In this document: positions 9,615 to 16,186 of the stretch, piece after piece
Numbering within the stretch: the stretch's first letter is position 1
Layout: each line of letters opens with the position of its first letter
Assembly: GCA_050309765.1 (NCBI GenBank)
Contig: JBNRMU010000019.1
Span: forward strand, 1 to 17,486
Direction of reading: 5' to 3'
DNA length: 17,486 nucleotides
Origin: CALWRM01 sp050309765
Lineage (GTDB): Bacteria > Bacillota > Clostridia > Christensenellales > UBA1750
Notes under the pieces: model-generated
What the model was told of the DNA's origin: nothing
Seen by the model: only the letters and a program-made list of their open reading frames with translations
The model's database searches: none
Made by a program: the position numbers and the translations under genes

Positions 9615-10439
9615 ATGTTTGCCGATCTGCACATACACACCGACGCATCGGACGGCACCTACAGCCCGGAGACGGTCCTGCGGCTGGCCGCGCAAAACGG
9701 GGTCAAGCTGCTTTCCGTCTGCGACCACGAGCGATTGCAGGGCAGCAAAAAGGCGTTGGCGCTTGCTGTGGGCTTTCACGTGCGCGTGATCGCGGGCGTG
9801 GAGATAGACGCGCTGTGGCAGGGCCATGACCTGCACATCCTCGGACTTGACATCGATACCGAAAACGCCGCCCTCTGCGACCTTGTGCACAAAAGCCGCG
9901 CCGCGCTGGAGGGCATGAGCGACGTGCTGCTGGACAAGATGGCCGCGGACGGCTATCCCGTTTCCGCGGCGGAGTTTCATATGTTTGCCGCGCCCGTTGG
10001 CCTTGGCGGCTGGCCGGCGCTGCACTACCTTGAGCACAAGGGCGTGTGCGCCTCCTGGCAGGCGGCAAAGGCCTTTTACGCAAAGTATCATGTGCGCTAT
10101 GAGGACGCGCCCTTTTTCCCGCTTGGGGAGGTCTGCGCCGCCATCCGCGGCGCGGGCGGCTGCGCCATCCTCGCCCACCCGGGCGCGACGAAGGGCTTTG
10201 CGGCCGGGCCGCAGGACGGCTTTGAGGACGCGCTGCGCCTGCTGGTGGACGAGGGCGTGCAAGGGCTGGAGTGCCATTACCCCACGCACGGGGAAGAATT
10301 GACGGCCTATTACCGTTCCCTGTGCGACAAATACGGCCTTTACATCTCCGCCGGCAGCGACTGCCACGGCGAAGAAAGCCACGCCGTCGGCTGCCTGCAA
10401 ACGCCCATTTCCGCCCTGCGCCTGCCGTTTGCGGGATAA
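9615..10439 (+). CDS. TrpH/RNase AM-like PHP-domain phosphoesterase
   Basis: 274 residues, a typical length for the TrpH/YciV group. The PHP metal ligands are visible in order: His6 and His8 (DLHIHTDASDGT), Asp37-His38 (CDHERL), Glu63 (GVEID), His74 (HILG), His188 (LAHPG), Asp249 and His251 (GSDCHG). YciV-type relatives hydrolyse 3',5'-nucleoside bisphosphates and trim RNA 5' ends; this function is inferred from overall layout. The second motif usually reads TDHD in the family; here it is CDHE. The ATG at 9615 follows a G-rich ribosome site. It has its own promoter and probably shares a transcript with the next GNAT gene. Confidence 0.88.
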   Translation: MFADLHIHTDASDGTYSPETVLRLAAQNGVKLLSVCDHERLQGSKKALALAVGFHVRVIAGVEIDALWQGHDLHILGLDIDTENAALCDLVHKSRAALEGMSDVLLDKMAADGYPVSAAEFHMFAAPVGLGGWPALHYLEHKGVCASWQAAKAFYAKYHVRYEDAPFFPLGEVCAAIRGAGGCAILAHPGATKGFAAGPQDGFEDALRLLVDEGVQGLECHYPTHGEELTAYYRSLCDKYGLYISAGSDCHGEESHAVGCLQTPISALRLPFAG

Positions 10440-10470
10440 GGGCGGAGAAAAACACCGGGGAGGTAACGGA

Positions 10471-10935
10471 TTGCTTACAGCATACAAGCCGGACTATGAG
10501 GATCTGTGGTTTAAGCAGCAGATGCTTTCAGATGTGCAGACGATGGCGTATAACCATGCCTGGGGCGGCACGATTCCGTTTCCAAGGGAACAATGGGAGC
10601 AATGGTACAACCGCTGGATCCTCCATACGGAGGGCAAGCGCTATTACCGCTATTTAAAGGATGAAGCCGGCGAGTTTGTGGGAGAGATCGCCTATCACCA
10701 CGACGCAGAGATAAACGGCTATATGGCAGACGTCATTGTGCATGCGAAACACAGAGGGAAAGGGTATGGAAGCCGGGCGCTGGAAATGCTGTGCGCCGCC
10801 GCAAAAGAGAACGGGATTTGCGTATTGTACGACGATATCGCCATCGACAATCCGGCCATCCGTCTTTTTTTGAAGCATGGTTTTTCGCAAGTATGCCGAA
10901 CAAAACAAACGCTTCTGCTCAAGAAAGAATTATAG
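10471..10935 (+). CDS. GNAT family N-acetyltransferase
   Basis: 154 residues from a TTG start at 10471. The TTG is chosen because GGGGAGG (10457-10463) lies 7 nt upstream and the in-frame ATG at 10429 lies inside the preceding gene without a ribosome site. The acetyl-CoA binding motif A is HRGKGYGSRAL, with HRGKGYG at residues 94-100 preceded by the strand ADVIVHA. The C-terminal motif DNPAIRLFLKHGF (starting at Asp126) is also typical of GNAT proteins. The acceptor substrate is unknown. The gene begins 31 nt after the PHP stop. Confidence 0.85.
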   Translation: MLTAYKPDYEDLWFKQQMLSDVQTMAYNHAWGGTIPFPREQWEQWYNRWILHTEGKRYYRYLKDEAGEFVGEIAYHHDAEINGYMADVIVHAKHRGKGYGSRALEMLCAAAKENGICVLYDDIAIDNPAIRLFLKHGFSQVCRTKQTLLLKKEL

Positions 10936-10973
10936 TATCGAGGTCGGGCAAAAGCGTTTATCAAACAAAAATC

Positions 10974-11018
10974 AAACGGGCACCGCCAAAGCGATCTTTG
11001 GGCGGCGCCTGTTTTTTT
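10974..11018 (+). terminator. Bidirectional terminator between convergent GNAT genes
   Basis: A long imperfect hairpin with inner arms AAAG/CTTT around a CGAT loop and outer GC-rich arms (one bulge, one mismatch) is followed by seven T on the plus strand. The minus strand also leaves the stem into a T-rich tail. It therefore probably ends both the plus-strand GNAT transcript (stop at 10935) and the minus-strand one (stop at 11036). Confidence 0.85.
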
Positions 11019-11035
11019 GCACAAACAACCGTGTT

Positions 11036-11476
11036 TTACGTATCCAGCCGCTGCATCTGCGACAGGGCGCGGTTGCGGTAATGTAGATCCTCGCGCGTAT
11101 CAAAGCCCTGCTTTTCCCAAAAGGCGTTGCCGGATTCGTTTTTTGCAAACGCCACCAGGGCCGCCTTGTGGATGCCCTCCCTTTGCAGGGCGCAAAGCGC
11201 CGCCTCCACCAGGGCGCTGCCCACGCCCTGCCGCCGGTGATCCGGATGCACCGCCGTGTGGTAGATATAGCCGCGCCGGCCGTCGTGCCCCGCCAGGATT
11301 GCGCCGACAAGCGCGCCGTCCTCCTCGGCGGCAAAGCAGGTGGTGGGATTTCTGCGCAGATAGCGCAGGTACCCGTCGCGCGAATCGTCCAGGGAGTTCA
11401 GGCCCATGCCCTTGCAGCTTAGCCACAGGGCTTTCAGCGCGTCGTAATCGTCTTTTGTCAACAGGCGGATGGTCAT
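11036..11476 (-). CDS. GNAT family N-acetyltransferase
   Basis: 146 residues, a compact single-domain GNAT of the YpeA/RimI-like type. Motif A reads AVHPDHRRQGVGSALVEAAL, with the acetyl-CoA pyrophosphate loop RRQGVGSA at residues 81-88. NESGNAFWEKQGF near the C-terminus is the usual motif B region. AAAAGGGG lies about 9 nt before the ATG at 11476. It faces the previous GNAT gene across the shared terminator, and it is the last gene with the GC-rich composition of the left part. The substrate is not known. Confidence 0.88.
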   Translation of the reverse strand: MTIRLLTKDDYDALKALWLSCKGMGLNSLDDSRDGYLRYLRRNPTTCFAAEEDGALVGAILAGHDGRRGYIYHTAVHPDHRRQGVGSALVEAALCALQREGIHKAALVAFAKNESGNAFWEKQGFDTREDLHYRNRALSQMQRLDT

Positions 11477-11795
11477 GCAAAATAACCCCTTTTTACCGAT
11501 ATGTTTTAGCCAAACAAATGGGAATTTGAAATCCCCGAAATCATAGGCGTTCGCCAGTGATTATAGGGCGTTAATGAAATCCTCTGAAACCGTTGAAAAC
11601 AAAGGATTTTCCGCAATCTGCTCACCGAATCCCTTTATTAAATGTTACACCGTTTCTACAACGCCCTCGCCGCTCATAAGGGCAAAAGCAAGGGCAAGAA
11701 AAACCCATAACAGGATATAACAGGGTGTGGCAATCGGGAGCCTGTGACATATGCGCGAATATACTTCAACGATTATTATAACGGAGGATGTCAAT
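11477..11795. other. Gene-poor junction between chromosome and mobile element
   Basis: This 319-base stretch holds no full gene. On its left a possible minus-strand promoter for the GNAT gene (TTCAGA, 17 bp, TATAAT at 11560-11588) is visible. Further right, an open frame at 11642-11710 encodes a 22-residue, lysine-rich tail (ending GKSKGKKNP) that may be the remains of a longer gene. The composition changes within this stretch, so the left end of the mobile element probably lies between about 11590 and 11750. No repeated attachment sequence can be shown because the other end is outside the window. Confidence 0.45.
11642..11710 (+). pseudogene. Possible 22-codon remnant of an upstream element gene
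   Basis: An open frame from ATG 11642 to TAA 11708-11710 encodes a basic tail (LHRFYNALAAHKGKSKGKKNP). A stop codon directly precedes the ATG and there is no ribosome site, so it is more likely a broken gene end or chance than a working small gene. Confidence 0.3.
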
Positions 11796-12173
11796 ATGGA
11801 AAAGTACATTTATGATAAGAACAACGGTCTTTGGTATGAGCTTCAGGGTGACTATTACATCCCCTACCTGACAGTACCGGATCAAGAAGAACGGCCCATC
11901 GGGATTTGGGGGCAGCGACACCTGCGGTACATCAAGACGGAGCGAAAAGCCCTGTACACGGAGCTTTTGACCAGCGGCAGACTGAATACCTATCTTGCGG
12001 ATATTGACAAACAGGCAGAGGAAGAAATGCTCCTGCTGACAAAGCAGATAGCAGAGCGTGAGGGCATCACTGAACAGCTCAAAGCACAGGATCAAATGAT
12101 GTGGGTGCAGCGGATGAACAATATCCGGGATCGGGCAATGGAAATCGTGAATCATAATCTGATCTACGCATAA
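11796..12173 (+). CDS. tnpV: TnpV family transposon-encoded protein
   Basis: 125 residues beginning MEKYIYDKNNGLWYELQGDY, with IGIWGQRHLRYIK, LLTSGRLNTYLADIDKQA and RMNNIRDRAMEIVN, which I recognise as the TnpV family found in Tn4451-like and many gut Clostridia elements. The molecular function of TnpV is not established. The ATG at 11796 is chosen over 11751 because GGAGG lies 8 nt upstream. It is followed by a strong terminator at 12183. In Tn4451 tnpV accompanies a large serine recombinase gene; here only a possible 22-residue remnant lies upstream. Confidence 0.88.
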   Translation: MEKYIYDKNNGLWYELQGDYYIPYLTVPDQEERPIGIWGQRHLRYIKTERKALYTELLTSGRLNTYLADIDKQAEEEMLLLTKQIAEREGITEQLKAQDQMMWVQRMNNIRDRAMEIVNHNLIYA

Positions 12174-12182
12174 GGTATTAGG

Positions 12183-12210
12183 CGGCGGGGAGCGATCCCC
12201 GCCGTCTTTC
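12183..12210 (+). terminator. Intrinsic terminator after tnpV
   Basis: CGGCGGGGA (12183-12191) pairs perfectly with TCCCCGCCG (12196-12204) across a GCGA tetraloop and is followed by TCTTTC. It starts 9 bases after the tnpV stop. Confidence 0.85.
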
Positions 12211-12230
12211 TCAAAGGCTATTGCATCATG

Positions 12231-12239
12231 TGCTATAAT
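12231..12239 (+). promoter_or_regulatory. Extended -10 promoter of the sigma/anti-sigma operon
   Basis: TGC followed by TATAAT (12234-12239) is an extended -10 element about 90 bp upstream of the sigma gene. No good -35 hexamer is seen at the right distance, so this may be a weak housekeeping promoter. Confidence 0.5.
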
Positions 12240-12330
12240 ATCGCATGTTAGGATGCAACCAAATCCGTTTTTTTCCGAGTAGATAGACGAAGGGCCTTTC
12301 AAACAGAATCTTACCAAAGGAGGTGATCGA

Positions 12331-12885
12331 ATGGAGGATAATCGTATTGTTGATTTGTATTGGCAGCGAAATGAGAGCGCAATCTCTGAAACTGCAACAA
12401 AATACGGGAAATATCTACACAGCATCTCGTATCAGATTCTCTTGAATACTGAAGATGCAGAAGAATGCGTGAACGATACATACAATGATGCCTGGCAGTC
12501 CATGCCGCCTCACCGCCCTTCCATTCTTTCAACCTTTCTGGGAAAGATCACACGCAGAATTTCCATTGATTTATGGAGAAAGTACAGCGCAGAGAAACGT
12601 GGCAAAGGCGTAATAGCCCTTGCTCTTGATGAATTGGAAGAATGCGTATCAGGAACAGGAGATGTTGAGGCTGAGCTTGAACGACTTGAATTGCAAAGAA
12701 AGCTGAATGACTTCCTGCTGGCGCTTCCTCAGATTGAGCGGCAGGTATTCATGTGCCGATATTGGTATATGGATTCTATATCTGATATTGCTAAACAGTT
12801 CGCCTATTCTGAGAGCAAGATTAAGTCAATGTTGTACCGGACGAGAAATAAGCTCCGTGCAATGCTCGAAAAGGAGGGCTACTAA
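12331..12885 (+). CDS. ECF-type RNA polymerase sigma factor
   Basis: 184 residues with the two-domain ECF layout. Region 2 (about 30-85) includes LLNTEDAEECVNDTYNDAW and the helix FLGKITRRISIDLWRK. Region 4 (about 130-182) includes LPQIERQVFMCRYWY and the helix-turn-helix ISDIAKQFAYSESKIKSMLYRTRNKLR. It would direct RNA polymerase to a small set of promoters when its partner releases it. The ribosome site AAAGGAGGTGATC (12316-12328) is an unusually full complement of the 16S rRNA 3' end. The stop lies 1 nt before the next start, indicating coupled expression. Composition is A+T-richer than the flanking genes, suggesting a separate origin as cargo. Confidence 0.9.
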   Translation: MEDNRIVDLYWQRNESAISETATKYGKYLHSISYQILLNTEDAEECVNDTYNDAWQSMPPHRPSILSTFLGKITRRISIDLWRKYSAEKRGKGVIALALDELEECVSGTGDVEAELERLELQRKLNDFLLALPQIERQVFMCRYWYMDSISDIAKQFAYSESKIKSMLYRTRNKLRAMLEKEGY

Positions 12886-12886
12886 A

Positions 12887-13999
12887 ATGAAAGCAAATGA
12901 TCTACTCGATATGATAGGTAATGCTGACGATAGCATTATTGCAGAAGCTAAGAAAAGAAAAAAACCTGCAATATCGAGATGGACCAAATGGGTTGCAGTT
13001 GCTGCGTGTCTATGCCTTGTGGTAGTCGGCTCGATTAACACCCTATTGCGGTTTGATTATTTCAAAGCTGGATGCAGCGCTATGCCTGGAACAATCGTGG
13101 ACGATGAATACTACTATAACGTTCCTCACAGCGGTGTTTGGAAGTATTCAAACGGAAGTACAGAAAAGATCCTCAGTGCTTTCTGGGAGGAGGGTTGGCT
13201 TGTTAATGAATCGGGACTGTATTATAAAAACGGGAAAAGCCTTTACAGAATGGATTTGAAAACGCTCGATAAAGAGAAGATTTACTCCTCTACAGAAGGA
13301 ACACATATCGGTTTTGACCTATCAGATCATGGAAATGTCATCGTAACGGTATATGATAAGAATGAGAAATATGCCTATCAGGTATTAATCGACGGCAAAA
13401 CCGGAGGAGTTCTTGAACAGCTTACGGATAGGGTATCTTACAGCGATCTTGAGCAGCTATATACAAATTTACATTATCAGATAGGGGAGCGACAGATTGT
13501 ATTAGTTCCGATCGCTGATGCTACCGATGATAAGTACATGCCAACTGAAAGTGGTGATGCACTCCTGCCAGAAGGGAGCTGGGTTGGTAGTTACAGCTAC
13601 GGTGTTTGCGACGAGGTATTATGCTTTGACGTTTACAACGGTAGTGACGCGAGAGAAGAATCCGAAATACTGATGATTTTTGCAGATGGTTATGCGATTC
13701 TCAGACCTCAGGATTTCCGTTATAGTGGTGCAATCGGACACATCCTTTTATACGTTGATAATGAGAATCCAGAAAACTCTGGAAGCAATGGTGCAGGTAT
13801 CTGGTGCTATGATTCTGATTCCGGAGAAAGATGGCAGCTCAAGCTTGATGCGGACTGTGAGTTTTATGCATTTGTAAATAATGATGTGACACTTTATTCA
13901 TGTGTGCCATGGAATCACGATCAGACAGCATGGAAAATTGTTTATGAAGGAAACAGGCCAGTTTCTCTCCAGCTAATTGATAATAACATTACAGAGTGA
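12887..13999 (+). CDS. Membrane-anchored probable anti-sigma / extracytoplasmic sensor protein
   Basis: 370 residues. Residues 1-32 are a short charged cytoplasmic part (LLDMIGNADDSIIAEAKKRKK). Residues about 33-54 form one membrane helix (WVAVAACLCLVVVGSINTLL). The remaining ~315 residues would be outside, with repeated short Tyr/Gly/Asp-rich strands (for example YYKNGKSLYRMDLKTL) that resemble a beta-propeller of the DUF5050 kind. I recall the LLD-IG-DD-I-EA start with a membrane helix in proteins next to ECF sigma genes of gut Clostridia. The anti-sigma role is inferred from this topology and from the 1-nt spacing to the sigma gene. The start ATG at 12887 has AAGGAGG about 10 nt upstream. 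The external ligand is unknown; a lipoprotein is excluded, as there is no N-terminal lipobox. Confidence 0.7.
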   Translation: MKANDLLDMIGNADDSIIAEAKKRKKPAISRWTKWVAVAACLCLVVVGSINTLLRFDYFKAGCSAMPGTIVDDEYYYNVPHSGVWKYSNGSTEKILSAFWEEGWLVNESGLYYKNGKSLYRMDLKTLDKEKIYSSTEGTHIGFDLSDHGNVIVTVYDKNEKYAYQVLIDGKTGGVLEQLTDRVSYSDLEQLYTNLHYQIGERQIVLVPIADATDDKYMPTESGDALLPEGSWVGSYSYGVCDEVLCFDVYNGSDAREESEILMIFADGYAILRPQDFRYSGAIGHILLYVDNENPENSGSNGAGIWCYDSDSGERWQLKLDADCEFYAFVNNDVTLYSCVPWNHDQTAWKIVYEGNRPVSLQLIDNNITE

Positions 14000-14019
14000 T
14001 ACTCCCACTTGACGAGATG

Positions 14020-14050
14020 ACGCCCTGCAAGCCGCAAACTTGCAGGGCGT
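14020..14050 (+). terminator. First terminator-like hairpin after the anti-sigma gene
   Basis: A perfect 12-bp stem, ACGCCCTGCAAG (14020-14031) with CTTGCAGGGCGT (14039-14050), encloses a 7-nt loop and is followed by only a weakly T-rich tail. Confidence 0.7.
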
Positions 14051-14061
14051 TTCTATGTATG

Positions 14062-14098
14062 CACCGCAGGAGCCTCCTGCGGTGTGTTTTTCTGTTTT
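14062..14098 (+). terminator. Second tandem terminator after the anti-sigma gene
   Basis: CACCGCAGGAG (14062-14072) and CTCCTGCGGTG (14074-14084) form a tight hairpin followed by TGTTTTTCTGTTTT. It ends plus-strand transcription just before the convergent relaxase stop. In the relaxase direction no T-run follows. Confidence 0.8.
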
Positions 14099-15542
14099 AG
14101 CGTCCTCTGTCATAATCGTGGCTGCGAGGGCGGGTCTGCTGCCGCCGTGCGTCGTTCCGGCGCTTGGCCTCCGCCTGCATATCCCGGAGTTTCTTTCGGA
14201 TGCTCTCTTTTTCAGGCGGTGCCTGCGTGGGCTTTTCTTTACCCTTGACCTGCTGTTGCCGCTCCCATGCGGCCAGATCACGGTTGTACTGCTCCACAAG
14301 GAGCGTGGCGTCGTCATACAGCCGTTTGAACGCCTGCACGTCGGGATAGCCGTCCTCTTTCAGAATACCGGGCAGCCGGTCCATCCGGCGGTCGATCTCC
14401 TGCTGTATACCTGTAATCTTTTCCTGCAGGGCCTTGCGCTCTTTTCCTTTGAACAATCCAGTCGTTTTAGCAAGTTGCTTTTCCAGCATGGGAAGCTCCC
14501 CGTGCATGAGCTGCTTGATCGCCCTGGCTTCGTCCTGCACCTTGACCATCAGCTTTTGCATCTTGCGGTATTCCGCCATGTCAACGGACAGGGTTGGCTT
14601 GGGCGGGACCTCCGTCTCCTGGATCAATCCCATCAAGATTTCCTTTGCCTTTTGGATGATGCCCCGGAACAGTCCCGGCAGCCAGCCGTGCTTCTGCACG
14701 GACCGGGTGGCCTCGTCGTAGACGTGTTCATTTCTGATCTCTATGATCTTGGCTTCGGCAATCCCGGACACCAGCGCCATATCCGCCGTTCTGTTCCAGT
14801 CCTGCCTTGCGGCATTATCCGCCTCGATCTCCGCTGCCTTCGGGTTGTTCTTCCCGATCTTCTTTGTCGGGAGATATACGCTGTTCGGGTCAAAGACCTT
14901 CAAGCGCCGCTCCGGGTCGTGAATGTGACGGTTGATCAGGGCGGTGTAGAACTGCTTGGCCTCATCCAGAAACAGCTCATTCTTGAATACCTCGTCCTTT
15001 GCCGTGAACAGATGGCGCTCATAGACCTCGCCCTTCTTAATGACTGTGCAGCCCTCCCGGATCATACCGTCTTCGCCGGTGATCTCTTTCTTTGTGCGGA
15101 CCCGCTTGCCAGTTTCATCATAGAACACGCTTCGGGTGGCGATTTTGATATCCGGCTCCGGCAGCAAACGCCGCTCCGAAAAGATCAGATGGATATGATA
15201 GTTTTTCTTGGTCTTGTTGTGGTGGAGTGCCGAGACGCATTCCACGTCGTACCGATTCTTGAACTGCTCCGTGAACTCCCGCAGAACCCGGTTGGGATCA
15301 AACTGCGTGTATTCCTCCGGCAGAGCAATGATCAGCTCCCGTGCCTCGATACATTTTCCCTCAGTCCCGAAGCGTTTGAATTCCTCCTGACACTCCTTCG
15401 CCAGATCGTTCCAGAAGGTCATATCTTCCCTTGTGGAGAAGGTGGCATAGAGGTATTCCTGTCGCTTGGGGTCTGAGATATACGATATTCTTCCCTTGAC
15501 ATTGGACAGCTTCGACATCTGGATAAAGCTGTGCCGTGCCAT
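14097..15542 (-). CDS. MobL-type (MobA/MobL family) conjugative relaxase
   Basis: 481 residues. The N-terminal relaxase domain has the metal-binding histidine motif HIHL (His116, His118) in NYHIHLIFSERR, preceded by His107-His108, and Tyr21 or nearby tyrosines as nucleophile candidates. The start MARHSFIQMSKLSNVKGRIS matches the N-terminus I recall for relaxase MobL of Clostridia elements. The C-terminal half is charged and likely coiled-coil (about 330-470), ending in an Arg/Gln-rich tail. It would nick one strand at oriT and pilot it into a recipient using another element's secretion system. The ATG at 15542 has GGAGGTG 6 nt upstream. The structured region at 15591-15751 directly upstream is the likely substrate. 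Confidence 0.88.
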   Translation of the reverse strand: MARHSFIQMSKLSNVKGRISYISDPKRQEYLYATFSTREDMTFWNDLAKECQEEFKRFGTEGKCIEARELIIALPEEYTQFDPNRVLREFTEQFKNRYDVECVSALHHNKTKKNYHIHLIFSERRLLPEPDIKIATRSVFYDETGKRVRTKKEITGEDGMIREGCTVIKKGEVYERHLFTAKDEVFKNELFLDEAKQFYTALINRHIHDPERRLKVFDPNSVYLPTKKIGKNNPKAAEIEADNAARQDWNRTADMALVSGIAEAKIIEIRNEHVYDEATRSVQKHGWLPGLFRGIIQKAKEILMGLIQETEVPPKPTLSVDMAEYRKMQKLMVKVQDEARAIKQLMHGELPMLEKQLAKTTGLFKGKERKALQEKITGIQQEIDRRMDRLPGILKEDGYPDVQAFKRLYDDATLLVEQYNRDLAAWERQQQVKGKEKPTQAPPEKESIRKKLRDMQAEAKRRNDARRQQTRPRSHDYDRGR

Positions 15543-15590
15543 CGTTCACCTCCGTTCCTGTTTTCGTCTCCCGTCCTCTATCCCTCGTAT

Positions 15591-15751
15591 GTTGTCACGC
15601 CGCCGCAGCGGTGGGACAACACCGGAAAGCGCTGGGCGGTTTCCGGCTGCGTCTATGCCCATCCCACGCCGGGGCAGAGACGAGGCCCTCCGCAGGAGCG
15701 AAATACCCCTTGAACAAATCGCCAGATTTGTGCGAGGGGTGTATTTCGCTC
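15591..15751. other. Candidate origin of transfer (oriT) with three hairpins
   Basis: Between the relaxase start and the Xis-like gene lie three inverted repeats. A 30-nt imperfect hairpin at 15591-15620 starts GTTGTC and ends GACAAC. The 7-bp pair CCGGAAA/TTTCCGG is at 15622-15646. A 56-nt composite hairpin at 15696-15751 has outer arms GAGCGAAATA/TATTTCGCTC, then CCCCT/AGGGG, then ACAAATC/GATTTGT around a GCCA loop. Position next to the relaxase and long imperfect palindromes are typical of MobA/MobL-family oriT sites. The nick site cannot be fixed; the TTGTGCGAGGGG segment (15729-15739 area) is the most likely neighbourhood. Confidence 0.6.
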
Positions 15752-15787
15752 TCAAACGGCGAGGCCTTTTTCCTGCTGCGTCCACCC

Positions 15788-16003
15788 TTAGTGCACCTCC
15801 CGGACGTCTGCCTGATTGAGTAGATTTCTCCCCTGGTTGACGGTCATGAAGCTCTCCAATGCATCCCTTCGGATGATCGTCTTCCGTCCCACTTTGAGTA
15901 CAGGGAGCTTCCCCCAGTCCACCAGCTTCCGCATGGTGTTCCGTCCGATACCGGACATTTCGGCGGCTTCCTCGATGGTCAGACCCATTTTGACATCTCT
16001 CAT
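15788..16003 (-). CDS. Xis-like excisionase, small HTH DNA-binding protein
   Basis: 71 residues with a MerR-like/Tn916 Xis-type winged helix: LTIEEAAEMSGIGRNTMRKLVDWGKLPVLKVGRKTIIRRDALESF. Such proteins bind the element ends and steer the tyrosine integrase towards excision. The frame is open far upstream, but the ATG at 16003 is chosen because GGAGG (16011-16015) lies 7 nt before it and the product then matches the usual size. A consensus promoter lies at 16053-16081. The relaxase gene downstream may be on the same transcript, with the candidate oriT between them. Confidence 0.87.
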   Translation of the reverse strand: MRDVKMGLTIEEAAEMSGIGRNTMRKLVDWGKLPVLKVGRKTIIRRDALESFMTVNQGRNLLNQADVREVH

Positions 16004-16032
16004 TTTCTCACCTCCATTCTGTAAATACCTGT

Positions 16033-16140
16033 TTTGCAACCATTGCTCTGCCATTATACTTATTCCGCCTCTACTTGTCAACTCATTCTGCAACCGATTA
16101 AGAAATAATTTTGAAAACATACGCAAAATAGGGTTGCAAA
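16033..16140. promoter_or_regulatory. Three GGTTGCA operator-like repeats in the divergent promoter region
   Basis: GGTTGCAAA occurs on the minus strand at 16033-16041, GGTTGCAGA on the minus strand at 16087-16095, and GGTTGCAAA on the plus strand at 16132-16140. The first lies at the expected start of the Xis transcript and the third covers the -35 box of the repressor promoter. This suggests binding sites for the adjacent XRE-type regulator. Confidence 0.5.
16053..16081 (-). promoter_or_regulatory. Consensus promoter for the Xis-relaxase side
   Basis: On the minus strand TTGACA (16076-16081), exactly 17 bp, then TATAAT (16053-16058): a perfect consensus sigma-A promoter, with transcription expected to begin near 16046. 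A GGTTGCA repeat lies just downstream (16033-16041) and another just upstream (16087-16095). Confidence 0.85.
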
Positions 16141-16162
16141 CTGAGTCCACATGTGTTATACT
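16134..16162 (+). promoter_or_regulatory. Promoter of the XRE-type repressor gene
   Basis: TTGCAA (16134-16139), a 17-bp spacer and TATACT (16157-16162) lie 25 bp before the start codon at 16187. The -35 hexamer is inside one of the GGTTGCA repeats, which would allow autoregulation. Confidence 0.75.
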
Positions 16163-16186
16163 TGCATTCGTTAGGAGGTGAATACC

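Noticed and set aside
9339..10487. A 382-codon open frame on the minus strand
   Set aside because: It runs antisense to the aldolase end and the PHP gene and crosses their terminator and promoter.
14040..15476. A 478-codon open frame on the plus strand
   Set aside because: It is the antisense of the relaxase gene, which has clear motifs and a ribosome site; the plus-strand product shows no family pattern.
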